A DNA stretch of 48,877 bases from Spirochaetes bacterium GWE1_32_154 (GCA_001829315.1 MIAY01000042.1:1-48877), one strand, 5' to 3'; shown: positions 1 to 9,272, counted from the stretch's first letter. The notes: generated from the sequence alone by a model not told the origin. Translations and numbers: made by a program.

Positions 1-197
1 CCTTCAAAGTTTATTTTATATACAATGTCTGATTCGGTTTCAACATATTCATCAGAGACATACTCTTTATCAATTTTCTGCATACTTGAAAAATCAAGTT
101 TTGCAATGAAATCTTCATGTACGAAAGATTTTAGAAAACGTTCCATTACAATAGGATTACTAAATATTTTCTTGTATCTCTTATCGTGAACACCCAT
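1..197 (-). CDS. Rpn-family (PD-(D/E)XK) nuclease, N-terminal part
   Basis: The reading frame starts at an ATG (position 197) after an AAGGG-like ribosome site and runs off the left edge, so only about 65 N-terminal residues are visible. They begin MGVHDKRYKKIFSNP and include a FVHEDFIAKLDFS stretch. This 'HDK-FKK-FSNP ... LDFS' pattern is typical of the start of Rpn/Transposase_31 proteins, PD-(D/E)XK nucleases linked to recombination and often found in many copies in spirochaete genomes. The catalytic residues lie beyond the edge, so activity cannot be judged. The family call is from recalled motif similarity. Confidence 0.6.
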   Translation of the reverse strand, partial: MGVHDKRYKKIFSNPIVMERFLKSFVHEDFIAKLDFSSMQKIDKEYVSDEYVETESDIVYKINFE

Positions 198-346
198 AAT
201 ACCCTTGTTTTCTTCAATATATATACAGTTTACTATTATTATATGGAAAAATCAAGAAGTTTAAATTTAGGATACGATATGTGGGTACAAAACAGTGTCA
301 TACATACAAAATAATGATATAGTCCATAAAAAATTCGGATTACGTA

Positions 347-1517
347 ATGAAAAAAACATACTCTACTGAATATAAACTGCTTTATAAGCTAAAAATGCTT
401 TCTGACGATGAGACATGTCACATACCAAGATCAACTCAACACTATTTTAACAACTATGATTTTTCAAAAATCTATGGACAGAATTATCTTAGTTGCAATC
501 CTGAAGCAATACAAGCTGTGATTTCTTCTAAATCGCTTCAGCGTATTTGCATTGCATATCAATATATTTACAAGTCTATTTATTCTATAACATCAAAATA
601 CAAGGTTGACTTTAAAAAGTACTACGAGTCCGTTAAAGTAAAGAAAAAAGTAATATCAATTATATAAAAAACAAAATCAGTATTCGGCTTTGAGCAAATG
701 CTGAAAGTATTCCATATTTCAAAAAATACTTTCTACAGATGGAAAGATCAGAAGAAGTGTTCTGAATCCCCATTAAAAAAGTGTTTCAGAAAATATCCGA
801 ATCAACTTACCTCGAAAGAAGTTTATTCGATAAAAAAACTCTTTGATGATCCTAAATATTCTTGGTATATCACGACCATTACCGCCATCCAGAAGATGTA
901 AAAACAGAACAGGTATCAGAACTGATGCTCCAAACAAATTGATTTAACAATCTTTAAAACTATGGATAACATAAAAGTATATATCTACATTGTCATGGAT
1001 AATTTTTCAAGAAAGATTTAGCGTACCGTGCTTTTCACTATCGTGCTTTGCAAATCTTGCTTTTAATTGTCTGAAAGAAGCATATGAGACCCATATTCAA
1101 CCCTACTCAATTCCACACGATGTTGAACTTATCGTTGACGGTGGCTCTGAGGTTAATAATGGCACAGTTGATTCATATATTAAGACAATAGATGTCAAAA
1201 AAATTATTGCACAACAAGACATCTCATTCTCCAATTCAATGATAGAAGCCGTCAATAAAATACTTAAATATAATTATCTCTTCCGTGAAAAAATTCCTGA
1301 TTTTGAGTCGTGTTGTAAGTATCTTGAAAAGTTTATCCCGGATTACAATGATAGACCTCATTGTTCTTTAGAAGGACTAAGTCCTAATGAAGCGTATTCA
1401 GGTGTTACTATCGACCATCATGAAGTGAGCGAACAGGTGAAGTCTGCTAGAATAGCAAGAATTCTTGAAAATCAAGGGTATTCCTGTTCCTCTCATACTA
1501 TTCAGGAGGTAAAATGA
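347..1517 (+). pseudogene. Decayed DDE transposase (rve-type integrase core)
   Basis: Three reading-frame pieces (347-667, 698-901, 990-1517) together resemble one transposase. The first two share a frame and are separated by a single TAA at 665-667; the second piece has a helix-turn-helix-like stretch (HISKNTFYRWK). In the same frame, just before 1000, the peptide VYIYIVMDNFSRKI carries a likely first catalytic Asp, followed by a TAG. The rest continues in another frame with VDGGSEVNNG (second Asp), a Glu in SFSNSMIEAVNK and the rve-like end YNDRPHCSLEGLSPNEAY. Two or more stops plus a frameshift make it a pseudogene. IS3-like is the closest match, but no terminal repeats could be assigned. 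Confidence 0.6.
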
Positions 1518-1649
1518 TAGAAATGTCAAAGATCATTTCACAGAATAAATCTGTTTTCAGGGTCTTTTCACTGACTGTCAATTTATTTCAGAAAATTTAT
1601 CTCGCAGTTTTACAGGAGGTGCCCTGTCCAAATATTTAGACAGGTATTT

Positions 1650-1667
1650 CCCACTTTATCGTGCAAG
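1650..1667 (+). repeat. Dispersed 18-bp repeat beside an inverted repeat, copy 1
   Basis: CCCACTTTATCGTGCAAG occurs here and again at 21994-22011. In both places a short inverted repeat lies just before it: CCTGTC/GACAGG here, CCAGAACA/TGTTCTGG at the other copy. The shared layout suggests the end of a small mobile element or a recombination site. No gene overlaps it. Confidence 0.35.
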
Positions 1668-1688
1668 TGGCAGGGCGAGACGCCATAA

Positions 1689-4154
1689 CTATAAATTATA
1701 TTTTCTAATTAAATAATTCAATTTATTTCTGTCAATATTTAAATATTTTGCAGTATTGACTCGGTTATTTTGATTTTTTATTAAAGCATCAATAATGAGT
1801 TGTTTTTCATAAATTGAAATTTTTTCGTCAAATACATTATTGTCATTATTTCCCGAAATATTAATTTTAATATCTTCCGGAAGGTTTGCCATCTTTATAA
1901 AATCATCATCAGCAATAACTAGTGAATATTCGATGATATTTTCAAGTTGTCTTATATTGCCAGGGAAATTATAATTTATCAGATAATCAAAGCACTTTTT
2001 TTCTATACCTTCAATATTTTTATTATGTTTTAGGTTGAATTTTAATATAAAAGTATTTATTAATATAGGTATATCCTCTTTTCTTTCCCTGAGTGGAGGA
2101 ACTTTAATATTAAATACATTAATTCTGTAAAATAAATCCTCCCTAAATAAATATTTTTGAATCAAATCAGGAAGATTTCTGTTTGTTGCAGATATCAGTC
2201 GGAAATCCAACTCAATTTCCTCATTACTACCTATTGGAGTTATTCTTTTATCTTGAAGTACCCTTAATAATTTTGCCTGCATATTAAGAGGAAGTTCACC
2301 AATTTCATCAAAGAAAATAGTTCCTCCATTAACACTTTGAAGTATTCCTTTTTTATCAGAAATAGCTCCTGAGAAAGCACCTTTTTTATATCCGAATAAT
2401 TCACTCTCAAGTAAATTTTCTGGTATAGCTGCAGAATTAATTGCTATAAAAGGCAAATTATTTCTATCACTTTCCTGATGAATCTTTCTCGCAATTAATT
2501 CCTTCCCAGTTCCATTTTCGCCAGTAATAAGGATGCTTGTATCACTTTTGGCAACACGATTTACAATATTAATTATATTTCTAATTGATTGTGATTGACC
2601 GATTATTTTATCACTTGAATTTTTACCAGAGATCATATTTTTCAATATAATATTTTCCTGGTTCAACATTTCTGTTCTTGACTCAATTATTTTATTATTC
2701 AAATTGATGTTTTCAAGGCATATACCAATATTTATGGAAATCCTTTTAAAAGTATCTTCTACACACCCATCATATTCAATTTTACCCAGATGCTCTAGGA
2801 ACAAGTATCCTAGAATTCTATTTCTAAACAAAATCGGTATCGATATATGATATATAAAAAAAATATAAGTATCATTAATACATATCTCATTATTATCAAG
2901 TATATTATTAAATAAACTATCCCCATGCTTTATTATTTTATCTGGTTTACTTTTTCCATAAGAAATAAGATTATAATCTTGGTCCATTTCTTTTAATATG
3001 AAGAACGCATATTCATTTATTTCCAATTTATTAATAATGTTATTTACAACAATGTTTTTTAGTTCGAGTAAATCAAGAACATTAAGAATGGACTCCGCAG
3101 TTATTAACAATTCATTAATTATTCTCTTTTTTTTATGAAATATGATATCTTCAAGTAGAAATTCAAATTTATTTCTTATTTTACCTGAGTACGATATCAC
3201 AAAAAAAACAAAAAAGCTGTTTAATAGATAAATAATATGTCGTGAGTAAGCATTTGAGTTGCTTAAGAAATAATTTATCATATAAAATATAGCAGTGATC
3301 AAACAAAAAATAAAACTGGACTGAATTAGTTTGCTTACTAAAGATAGATAAGAAATAATCTGATATTTTTGTGTGAATGAAATTATTAAAACGCTGAAAA
3401 TAATATTAATAAAAATGAGATATATGGAAAAAAATGAAAATAAAAATTTTAAAGCAGGAATTTGTTCAAGAAACAAATAAAATATATTTGATAAAATCAT
3501 AGTCAATAGAGTGAAGAGGGAAAAAAAAAGAAATACTTTAGCTATCACTATTTTATAATTATTTTTTTCTTTATAAATAATAAATATGAGAAAAAAAAGT
3601 GAAACAATTTCACATATTAACGAATATAAAAAAAAATATAAAACAAATTTAAGGTCATTATTATTAGGTATAAGATTTAAATTATTCGGATTAAAATTGA
3701 ATAATCTCAGTAGGTTTATGCTACTAAAAATCACAAATGGAATTATTAATAACAATCCTGCAAAGCGCATATTTTTATTTTCATACAATATGAAAATTCT
3801 TAGATAAATTAGAAATCCATTAGTTAGAAAACTTATGGAAAGATAAATAATATTTAATGGATGATTTGTTGTGTAATATGACATATTATTGAATACATAC
3901 ATCTTACCAATACCAAGAAATGGAAAAAGCATTAATATTAAGCTTATAAACTGTAATACTATGACTATTAGGAAGATATAATCAACATAGCCTTTGTTTT
4001 TTTTGTTCCATATTAGCGTTATAATCCAATTGATTATTGATAAAGAAAGTAGAATTGAAAAAAAATGTAAATAATGAAATGTGGCATCTGGCATAGTTAA
4101 ATATGTATACTTAATTAAATAAATTGGCAATAATAATGTTGAAAAATTCAACAT
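1689..4154 (-). CDS. Membrane-anchored sigma-54-dependent transcription activator
   Basis: An 821-residue regulator. Residues ~1-340 are hydrophobic with about ten predicted membrane segments. A GAF-like sensor region follows (~345-480), then a complete AAA+ sigma-54 interaction domain (~505-735) and a Fis-type helix-turn-helix at the C-terminus (NRVNTAKYLNIDRNKLNYLI). Visible motifs are Walker A (TGENGTGKE), a GAFSGA loop (Ser for the usual Thr of GAFTGA), Walker B (GTIFFDEIGELP) and the arginine-finger region (REDLFYRINVF). It should activate RNA polymerase carrying sigma-54 in response to a membrane or cytoplasmic signal. It is transcribed away from the CPBP gene at 4291, which has a -24/-12 promoter, so that gene is the obvious target. 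No strong ribosome site precedes the ATG, so the start is less certain than the body. Confidence 0.9.
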   Translation of the reverse strand: MLNFSTLLLPIYLIKYTYLTMPDATFHYLHFFSILLSLSIINWIITLIWNKKNKGYVDYIFLIVIVLQFISLILMLFPFLGIGKMYVFNNMSYYTTNHPLNIIYLSISFLTNGFLIYLRIFILYENKNMRFAGLLLIIPFVIFSSINLLRLFNFNPNNLNLIPNNNDLKFVLYFFLYSLICEIVSLFFLIFIIYKEKNNYKIVIAKVFLFFSLFTLLTMILSNIFYLFLEQIPALKFLFSFFSIYLIFINIIFSVLIISFTQKYQIISYLSLVSKLIQSSFIFCLITAIFYMINYFLSNSNAYSRHIIYLLNSFFVFFVISYSGKIRNKFEFLLEDIIFHKKKRIINELLITAESILNVLDLLELKNIVVNNIINKLEINEYAFFILKEMDQDYNLISYGKSKPDKIIKHGDSLFNNILDNNEICINDTYIFFIYHISIPILFRNRILGYLFLEHLGKIEYDGCVEDTFKRISINIGICLENINLNNKIIESRTEMLNQENIILKNMISGKNSSDKIIGQSQSIRNIINIVNRVAKSDTSILITGENGTGKELIARKIHQESDRNNLPFIAINSAAIPENLLESELFGYKKGAFSGAISDKKGILQSVNGGTIFFDEIGELPLNMQAKLLRVLQDKRITPIGSNEEIELDFRLISATNRNLPDLIQKYLFREDLFYRINVFNIKVPPLRERKEDIPILINTFILKFNLKHNKNIEGIEKKCFDYLINYNFPGNIRQLENIIEYSLVIADDDFIKMANLPEDIKINISGNNDNNVFDEKISIYEKQLIIDALIKNQNNRVNTAKYLNIDRNKLNYLIRKYNL

Positions 4155-4189
4155 TTAGTAAAATTTCAACAGAATATTCAGATAATTTA

Positions 4190-4246
4190 AAACCAATTAT
4201 GGCATAATAATGTATTACTATACCATAACAATACCATAATTGGTTT
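4190..4246. promoter_or_regulatory. 13-bp inverted repeat, possible activator (UAS) site
   Basis: Perfect arms AAACCAATTATGG (4190-4202) and CCATAATTGGTTT (4234-4246) flank a 31-nt centre containing further CCATA words. The repeat sits immediately upstream of the -24 element at 4248, between the divergent sigma-54 activator and the CPBP gene. A dyad here is what one expects for binding of the C-terminal Fis-type domain, though such sites usually lie 80-150 bp upstream, so this one is unusually close. It could alternatively be a terminator-like hairpin. Confidence 0.45.
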
Positions 4247-4247
4247 A

Positions 4248-4263
4248 TGGCATATAAATTGCT
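4248..4263 (+). promoter_or_regulatory. Sigma-54 (-24/-12) promoter
   Basis: TGGCATATAAATTGCT matches the sigma-54 consensus TGGCA-N6-TTGCT, with the invariant GG (4249-4250) and GC (4261-4262) separated by exactly 10 nt. Predicted transcription starts at about 4273, giving a short leader with AAAGGAGG before the ATG at 4291. A sigma-54 activator is encoded next door on the other strand. Confidence 0.68.
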
Positions 4264-4290
4264 GACCATGAGCATTACAAAGGAGGCGTA

Positions 4291-5040
4291 ATGCACAATA
4301 ATAATTTATTAAGGCCGTTCTGGCAGAAAATTTTCAAAAGTCAAATAGTTCTAATGCTCATTCTATTTTCAATATTGACCATTCCAAGATTTTGGTCAGT
4401 TTTAACTTACAAATATAATCTAGTTATGTTTGTATTTCTAACCATGTGGTTTCTTCCATTTATTTTTCTATCGAAAAGCGGGCGTTTTCAGATCGGAATA
4501 AAAAAACCATCAAGATTTATATTTTTAATTCCATGTATTTTGTTAGGAATTATAGCTGCATTGATTGTTTTTTTCATCGGCAATTTCTTATTTGGTAGAA
4601 CTCAAGATAACTGGTTCATATCAATAGCAACTTCATACTTTTCTAATGTTAATATAAAAGACATAAAGGATAACCGTTTACTTTTCTTTACCATCTATAC
4701 TTCTATGTCGATTATGTTCAGTCCAATTGGAGAAGAATTCTTTTTCAGAGGGATGATTCATGAGTCAATTAGTAAAAGATTTAATAATACAACAGCTTTA
4801 CTCATTGATTCATCTGCTTTTGCGACTGTACATATGGCACATCACGGATTATACTTAAGAAATGGAGTACCTAGATTTTTATTAATTTCAGGATTGTTAT
4901 GGATTACTTTAATGTTTTTTACAAGTATGCTATTTTATTATTCAAGGAAAATTAGCGGATCCATCTGGGGGGCGATAGTAACCCATGTAAGTTTTAATTT
5001 TGTCATGAACTGGACAATTTTTTATATTCTCATTAACTAA
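4291..5040 (+). CDS. CPBP-family intramembrane metalloprotease
   Basis: A 249-residue polytopic membrane protein with the three CPBP/Abi signatures in order: GEEFFFRG (EExxxR, ~residues 150-156), FATVH (~173-177) and THVSFN (~229-234), which supply the glutamates and histidines that bind the catalytic metal. Family members cleave or bind membrane substrates (Rce1-like, bacteriocin immunity, regulated proteolysis); the substrate here is unknown. The start is fixed by AAAGGAGGCGTA-ATG. The next gene begins 12 nt after the stop, so both are probably one sigma-54-driven transcript. Confidence 0.88.
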   Translation: MHNNNLLRPFWQKIFKSQIVLMLILFSILTIPRFWSVLTYKYNLVMFVFLTMWFLPFIFLSKSGRFQIGIKKPSRFIFLIPCILLGIIAALIVFFIGNFLFGRTQDNWFISIATSYFSNVNIKDIKDNRLLFFTIYTSMSIMFSPIGEEFFFRGMIHESISKRFNNTTALLIDSSAFATVHMAHHGLYLRNGVPRFLLISGLLWITLMFFTSMLFYYSRKISGSIWGAIVTHVSFNFVMNWTIFYILIN

Positions 5041-5052
5041 TAGGAGGCAATT

Positions 5053-5763
5053 GTGAATAAATTATTTTTAAAAATAGTATTCTTTTTTTCTATGTCTATG
5101 GTTTTCTCATTTAATAATAAAATAAATCTTTCAAATGATATTAAATTTGAAAATCTCATACAGTTTAAACTGATTAACGAAAAAGGTCAGGAGTCTAGTT
5201 ATAAGATTTCTAAAATCGAATCAAATTTTTTGATAGAGTGTACTAATATCAAAAAACAAACAAATATACATATTGTAATTGATATTTATGGTAGACCACA
5301 ATCATATCAAGAATTTACAATAAACTCAAATAAAATAATTTTGAATGTTAAATACAACTATATCAATAATCAAATTGTTATGAGTAGAGAAGAAAATGGA
5401 ACAAAATCAAATAAGACTATCAATTCTTCAGATTTGTTTGAAGCAGAATCATTATGGATAATTTTATATTCATTAATCAAAAATAACAATAATTTTGATT
5501 GTCAAATTTTTGATCATAATAATAAACGTCTACTTCAAGAACGTTTTAAATTAGTTGGTAAAGAAATGATAAAATCAGAGGGAGTTGATATAGAATGTTA
5601 TAAAATTGAAATGTCACTTACCGGATTTTTAGCAGCTTTTTGGCCTTATAAATATTATTATTATTATTCTGTAAAAAATGAAAATAAATTTATTAGGTAT
5701 GAAGGTAAAGGTGCCGATGGAGGCGTAGAATCATTTGATGTTGTAGAATATAGAATATATTAG
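5053..5763 (+). CDS. Secreted/periplasmic protein of unknown function
   Basis: A GTG start follows TAGGAGGCAATT. A hydrophobic N-terminal signal (LFLKIVFFFSMSMVFSF) precedes a beta-rich soluble region with a conserved-looking GFLAAFWPYKYYYYYS segment near residue 195. The general pattern (signal peptide, then a ~200-residue beta-sheet domain) resembles DUF3108-like periplasmic proteins, but the match is not strong enough to assert. It follows the CPBP gene in the putative sigma-54 operon, so the two products may act on the same envelope process. Confidence 0.75.
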   Translation: MNKLFLKIVFFFSMSMVFSFNNKINLSNDIKFENLIQFKLINEKGQESSYKISKIESNFLIECTNIKKQTNIHIVIDIYGRPQSYQEFTINSNKIILNVKYNYINNQIVMSREENGTKSNKTINSSDLFEAESLWIILYSLIKNNNNFDCQIFDHNNKRLLQERFKLVGKEMIKSEGVDIECYKIEMSLTGFLAAFWPYKYYYYYSVKNENKFIRYEGKGADGGVESFDVVEYRIY

Positions 5764-5827
5764 TTAAAGAAAATCTCAAATATTTTTATGACAATTAATA
5801 TATGACTATACAGTTGATATAATAGAA

Positions 5828-5867
5828 TATTGAACATTTAAATATAATTATATTTAAATGTTCAATA
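5828..5867. promoter_or_regulatory. 40-bp perfect palindrome overlapping a putative transcription start
   Basis: The 40 bp from 5828 to 5867 read the same on both strands without a mismatch (outer arm TATTGAACATTTAAATAT). A TATAAT hexamer lies just upstream at 5818-5823, so a transcript starting near 5830 would begin with the palindrome. AAAGGAG and the ATG of the next gene follow at once. It may be an operator over the start site, a 5' mRNA hairpin, or the end of transcription from 5053-5763. No good -35 was found. Confidence 0.55.
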
Positions 5868-5881
5868 AAGGAGAATAAATT

Positions 5882-7960
5882 ATGAAAAAAAAACTATTAT
5901 TTGTATTTTTACTGATTACGATCTTTTATTCATATGGGTTTGATAATAAAAAAAAACAATTGTATGAAGAGATGATTAATGATTGTGTCATGTTTTGGAA
6001 TTACAATTCCCTAATAGAGGTAAAAAATAAACTACTAGCTGAAAATGAAATTGATAATTTCGATTTGTATTATCTTTTGACAAAGACTGGATTTTATCTT
6101 GTGCATATTGATAATGAAAATACACAATTACAAACTACTCAAGAGATATATGGTAATAATAATAGTGATGGATTTTTGAAAACTGCGATAGAATCTGGTG
6201 AAAAAGCCTTAAAACAGAAATTGAAGGATCCTGAGTTGATGTTTTATCTTTCTTATTTATATAATATGAAAGTATCAAAAACAGATGTGACACCAGCAGC
6301 ATACGGTGATAAATATAAAGAGTTTTTGAATTTAAATGATAAAGATAATATTTGGACAAAAAAAATTAATTTGTTTTACTACCTTTCTAGAGATGAAGCA
6401 TATGGTGGAAATACAAAACGTGGAATTGAAATTTACGATAATTACATACTTGATAATCCAGACGATATATTTGTTATTCTACAAAGAGCCTATCATCATA
6501 TCAAAAAAAATCAATTTGATGATGCTAAAAAATATCTTAATGACATACTTCGTATAAATCCAAACCATCTCGGTGCAAAACTCCGTCTTGATACGATTGA
6601 TGTATATAATAATAATCCTATTTTGAAAAGTATAAAAATATTAAGTAATGCTGGTATGAATAACAGAATAATTAATTATAAATTAAAATTTCTTAAAATT
6701 GGAGATCGGCTAACATATGAAAAAATAATTACATTAAAAAAAACATTTGAAAATTCCACAATGGCTGGAGAATTAAGTTTTGTATTTAATTATGATAGAA
6801 CACAAAATGAAGTAGATATGAATCTTATTATAAATAATGATCCAGGAAAAGGGTATAGAATGATCTTTCTGCAAAGCTCTTATATGCCTTCAATCGATGT
6901 GCTAAATCGTAACTATACATTTGCCTTTTCACATATAAATCCTTCTCTATTTATGTATGATGATACCAATATTGCTGGTATTGGATTAGGATGTTCTTTA
7001 ATGATAATTGGTGGTGTCTATTATTGGCTTGATTTGAAATATAATGCTCTTGATTTTTTTGATATCGGTTTTCAAACTGATATATTCCCTGTACCCTTAT
7101 CTGAATATAAAGATGAATCGAATGGAAATACTGCGATTATCACAAAGTCGTTTATCAATTCATCTTTAAAAGTAGGAAAAAGATTTTCTTCAGGGTATAA
7201 TATATTTGGAAAGTTTTCCATTTTAAAAGATTATTTCAGTCATGATGTTGGGATAACATATCAAACAGATAATAAACCGGAATATATACTACCATCCAAT
7301 GATACTGCTCGATGGAATATAGGATTAGACAGTGATTTCAACAGCATTTCTTATGCAAAGAATGGTTATTTTAAACAGGGGTGGAAATCAAGATTATTTT
7401 ATGATTATTATCTCCCATTGACGCATAAAGATTGGGGATTTGAAAATGATCTTCACAAATTATCCTATACTACAATGACTTGGGGTTGTTCAATTGGGGC
7501 ATATCTTGTTTTTTTAGATAGAATTAATTGGCAAATTGATCTTCATTATCGTGATGGATATTCGCTTGATGAAAATACAAAGTGGACTTTAGGAAAAAAC
7601 CAACCAAATGCATTTAATTCGGATGCGTTAAGGGTTAGAGGTTTTGATATTGGCCAATTTCAGGTGTCAAGGATTATTTTGTTAAATAATAATATTAATG
7701 TTATAGCGTTACCCACCAATATATTTATTGGATTTGATGTGGATAATGCAATTATATATGATTATAAAAATTTGAATGATAAATGGCATTATTTAATAGG
7801 TGGATCAATACATGCAAAAGTCTTTATTCCAAAAGCAGAACTTACTCTTCATATCGAAACGGGGATAGGTACAGACATAAATATTAATGATAAACAATTA
7901 AAATTAAGTAATCTGCAAATTGAATTTTATGTTTCGCGATTTTGGATGCTGCCATTTTAA
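5882..7960 (+). CDS. TPR protein with C-terminal outer-membrane beta-barrel-like domain
   Basis: 692 residues. A signal peptide (LLFVFLLITIFYSYGF) is followed by a helical N-terminal half with TPR-like repeats (for example GGNTKRGIEIYDNYILDNPDDIFVILQRAYHHIKKNQFDDAKKYLNDILRI broken into consecutive helices, ~residues 175-235). The second half (~300-692) is rich in alternating aromatic/glycine strands and ends in FYVSRFWMLPF, a terminal Phe as expected for BAM-inserted barrels. It probably sits in the outer membrane with a periplasmic TPR part. No specific function is recognised. A clear AAAGGAGAATAAATT precedes the ATG and a hairpin follows the stop. Confidence 0.75.
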   Translation: MKKKLLFVFLLITIFYSYGFDNKKKQLYEEMINDCVMFWNYNSLIEVKNKLLAENEIDNFDLYYLLTKTGFYLVHIDNENTQLQTTQEIYGNNNSDGFLKTAIESGEKALKQKLKDPELMFYLSYLYNMKVSKTDVTPAAYGDKYKEFLNLNDKDNIWTKKINLFYYLSRDEAYGGNTKRGIEIYDNYILDNPDDIFVILQRAYHHIKKNQFDDAKKYLNDILRINPNHLGAKLRLDTIDVYNNNPILKSIKILSNAGMNNRIINYKLKFLKIGDRLTYEKIITLKKTFENSTMAGELSFVFNYDRTQNEVDMNLIINNDPGKGYRMIFLQSSYMPSIDVLNRNYTFAFSHINPSLFMYDDTNIAGIGLGCSLMIIGGVYYWLDLKYNALDFFDIGFQTDIFPVPLSEYKDESNGNTAIITKSFINSSLKVGKRFSSGYNIFGKFSILKDYFSHDVGITYQTDNKPEYILPSNDTARWNIGLDSDFNSISYAKNGYFKQGWKSRLFYDYYLPLTHKDWGFENDLHKLSYTTMTWGCSIGAYLVFLDRINWQIDLHYRDGYSLDENTKWTLGKNQPNAFNSDALRVRGFDIGQFQVSRIILLNNNINVIALPTNIFIGFDVDNAIIYDYKNLNDKWHYLIGGSIHAKVFIPKAELTLHIETGIGTDININDKQLKLSNLQIEFYVSRFWMLPF

Positions 7961-7996
7961 TTAAATTGTAATAATTATTCAGTGATGTGTCGTATG

Positions 7997-8031
7997 TCGA
8001 ATTATTTGGTTATTTTAATCAAATAATTCGA
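7997..8031 (+). terminator. Stem-loop after the TPR/barrel gene
   Basis: Perfect 12-bp arms TCGAATTATTTG (7997-8008) and CAAATAATTCGA (8020-8031) enclose an 11-nt loop, followed by TGTTTTAATT. It lies 37 nt past the stop of the 5882 gene and is a plausible intrinsic terminator, although GC-poor. Confidence 0.55.
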
Positions 8032-8106
8032 TGTTTTAATTAGTTGACCAGAACAAAATTCGTAATATCTAATAATTAATAAATATATCATTATACAAAT
8101 AATCAT

Positions 8107-8592
8107 CTACTTTAGACACCGTTTATGGGAAGTCGGTTTTAAGTAAAGTTTTATCAAAGTCAATATGTGATGGACTATCAGTATTAATGAATATAACAAT
8201 AAAAGTAAATATACTATCATCCATAATAATAATAAATAATCACCATTTTGGATTGAGTAATTCAAATCTATATCAAGACTTATTAAATAAATTACAAATA
8301 ATTCTAAAAATAAAAGAGTGGGAGCTGCAAAAATTGAATAATAATATTTACGTTTAAATATATTTAATGTAATTATATTTATTACTGTTATTACTAAAAG
8401 AATAAAATTTAAAAATGTATTAAAATAAAAGATATCATGATCATCTCCACCTGAGCTTTGTAATTCGGAAGAATAATGTATTTTATTATTATATTTATCA
8501 ATTTTAAAACCATTCTTATGTGAATAAATTAAACCGATTAGTATGAGTGAGATATTTAATAATAAAACCAAGTAAGATTTAATTTTATTCAT
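8107..8592 (-). CDS. Small membrane protein, unknown
   Basis: About 161 residues from the preferred ATG at 8592 (MNKIKSYLVLLL). The frame stays open to 8637, but that extension lies in the attC-like site 8622-8683. Four hydrophobic segments alternate with short loops; after the first there is a polar stretch with GGDDHD. No family is recognised. It reads as the last member of the minus-strand cassette-like series, with no strong ribosome site, as is common for cassette genes. Confidence 0.6.
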   Translation of the reverse strand: MNKIKSYLVLLLNISLILIGLIYSHKNGFKIDKYNNKIHYSSELQSSGGDDHDIFYFNTFLNFILLVITVINIITLNIFKRKYYYSIFAAPTLLFLELFVIYLISLDIDLNYSIQNGDYLLLLWMIVYLLLLLYSLILIVHHILTLIKLYLKPTSHKRCLK

Positions 8593-8621
8593 ATAATATA
8601 AATGTATTTTGCCAGTTTTTC

Positions 8622-8683
8622 GCATAACATCTGCCACAAAGAATCCAGTAGGTTGTACACCGTTTTAAAATTGATGTTATCAT
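8622..8683 (-). repeat. attC-like recombination site (cassette junction)
   Basis: On the minus strand this begins 3 nt after the stop of 8687-9193, reads ATGATAACATC, then a ~40-nt imperfect middle, then GATGTTATGCG. The end boxes are inverted (8-bp perfect core GATGTTAT/ATAACATC), as in integron attC sites; GTTATGC is one base off the GTTRRRY core. It sits exactly between two same-strand genes. Assignment rests on position and symmetry only. Confidence 0.4.
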
Positions 8684-8686
8684 ATC

Positions 8687-9193
8687 CTAAATATTCTTGG
8701 TTTCGTCAATAATATCCAACTTTTCAATATTTATTTTTTGATTGTTTTCAAATTCAAAAAGATTTTTCTTTGCTTTGTACCCTGAAATAATCCCCATAAT
8801 TGCAAAAACATGAAATCCAAAACTAAACCAATCTTGAATAAATAAAAAAATTATAGAATCTAATGAATAGATAATAATACCAAATAGTATTAATGGATTT
8901 GATTTTTTGCTATACTCTCCTAATAAAATAAACCCCAAGATAAATACAATATTCAATATTAATCCAATTATTTTTGCGTGTTGAATTTCATTAATAAAAA
9001 CATTAATAATTTGAGTAATGCCAAGGCCTGCTAAAAATGAAATATCTGCATTAATAAAAAAAAGTATTGAATTAATTGTTGAGAAAGCTGCTATCCAATA
9101 AAACCAGCTTAAGCCATTTTTCATTTGGTTCTTTAAATTTATTTCTTTTTCAATTATTTCATTATTTCTTGATTCATTAGTTTCTTCATTCAT
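8687..9193 (-). CDS. Four-TM membrane protein, unknown
   Basis: 168 residues: an acidic/polar N-terminus (~1-28), then four hydrophobic spans (~30-48, 62-75, 78-97, 105-135) and a lysine-rich tail. The ATG follows AAAAAAGGAGTAGAAAT, a strong ribosome site. The gene is flanked on both sides by attC-like inverted repeats, so it looks like a single-gene integron cassette. No motif suggests a function. Confidence 0.7.
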   Translation of the reverse strand: MNEETNESRNNEIIEKEINLKNQMKNGLSWFYWIAAFSTINSILFFINADISFLAGLGITQIINVFINEIQHAKIIGLILNIVFILGFILLGEYSKKSNPLILFGIIIYSLDSIIFLFIQDWFSFGFHVFAIMGIISGYKAKKNLFEFENNQKINIEKLDIIDETKNI

Positions 9194-9230
9194 ATTTCTA
9201 CTCCTTTTTTAAAATGATGCACAATGTCCT

Positions 9231-9272
9231 TTAGCTAAACGAAGTTTTGCACAGTCTAAAGCGTTTAGCTAA
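9231..9272 (-). repeat. attC-like inverted repeat (cassette junction)
   Basis: Perfect 11-bp arms TTAGCTAAACG and CGTTTAGCTAA are separated by 20 nt. On the minus strand the first arm overlaps the TAG stop of 9269-9817, and the second lies just before the leader of the next gene. Placement over a stop codon is typical of attC sites. GTTTAGC deviates from GTTRRRY at one base. Confidence 0.45.

Noticed and set aside
4196-4222. Second sigma-54 promoter (TGGCATAATAATGTAT) upstream
   Set aside because: The -12 GC dinucleotide is absent (GT instead), so it fails the essential consensus.
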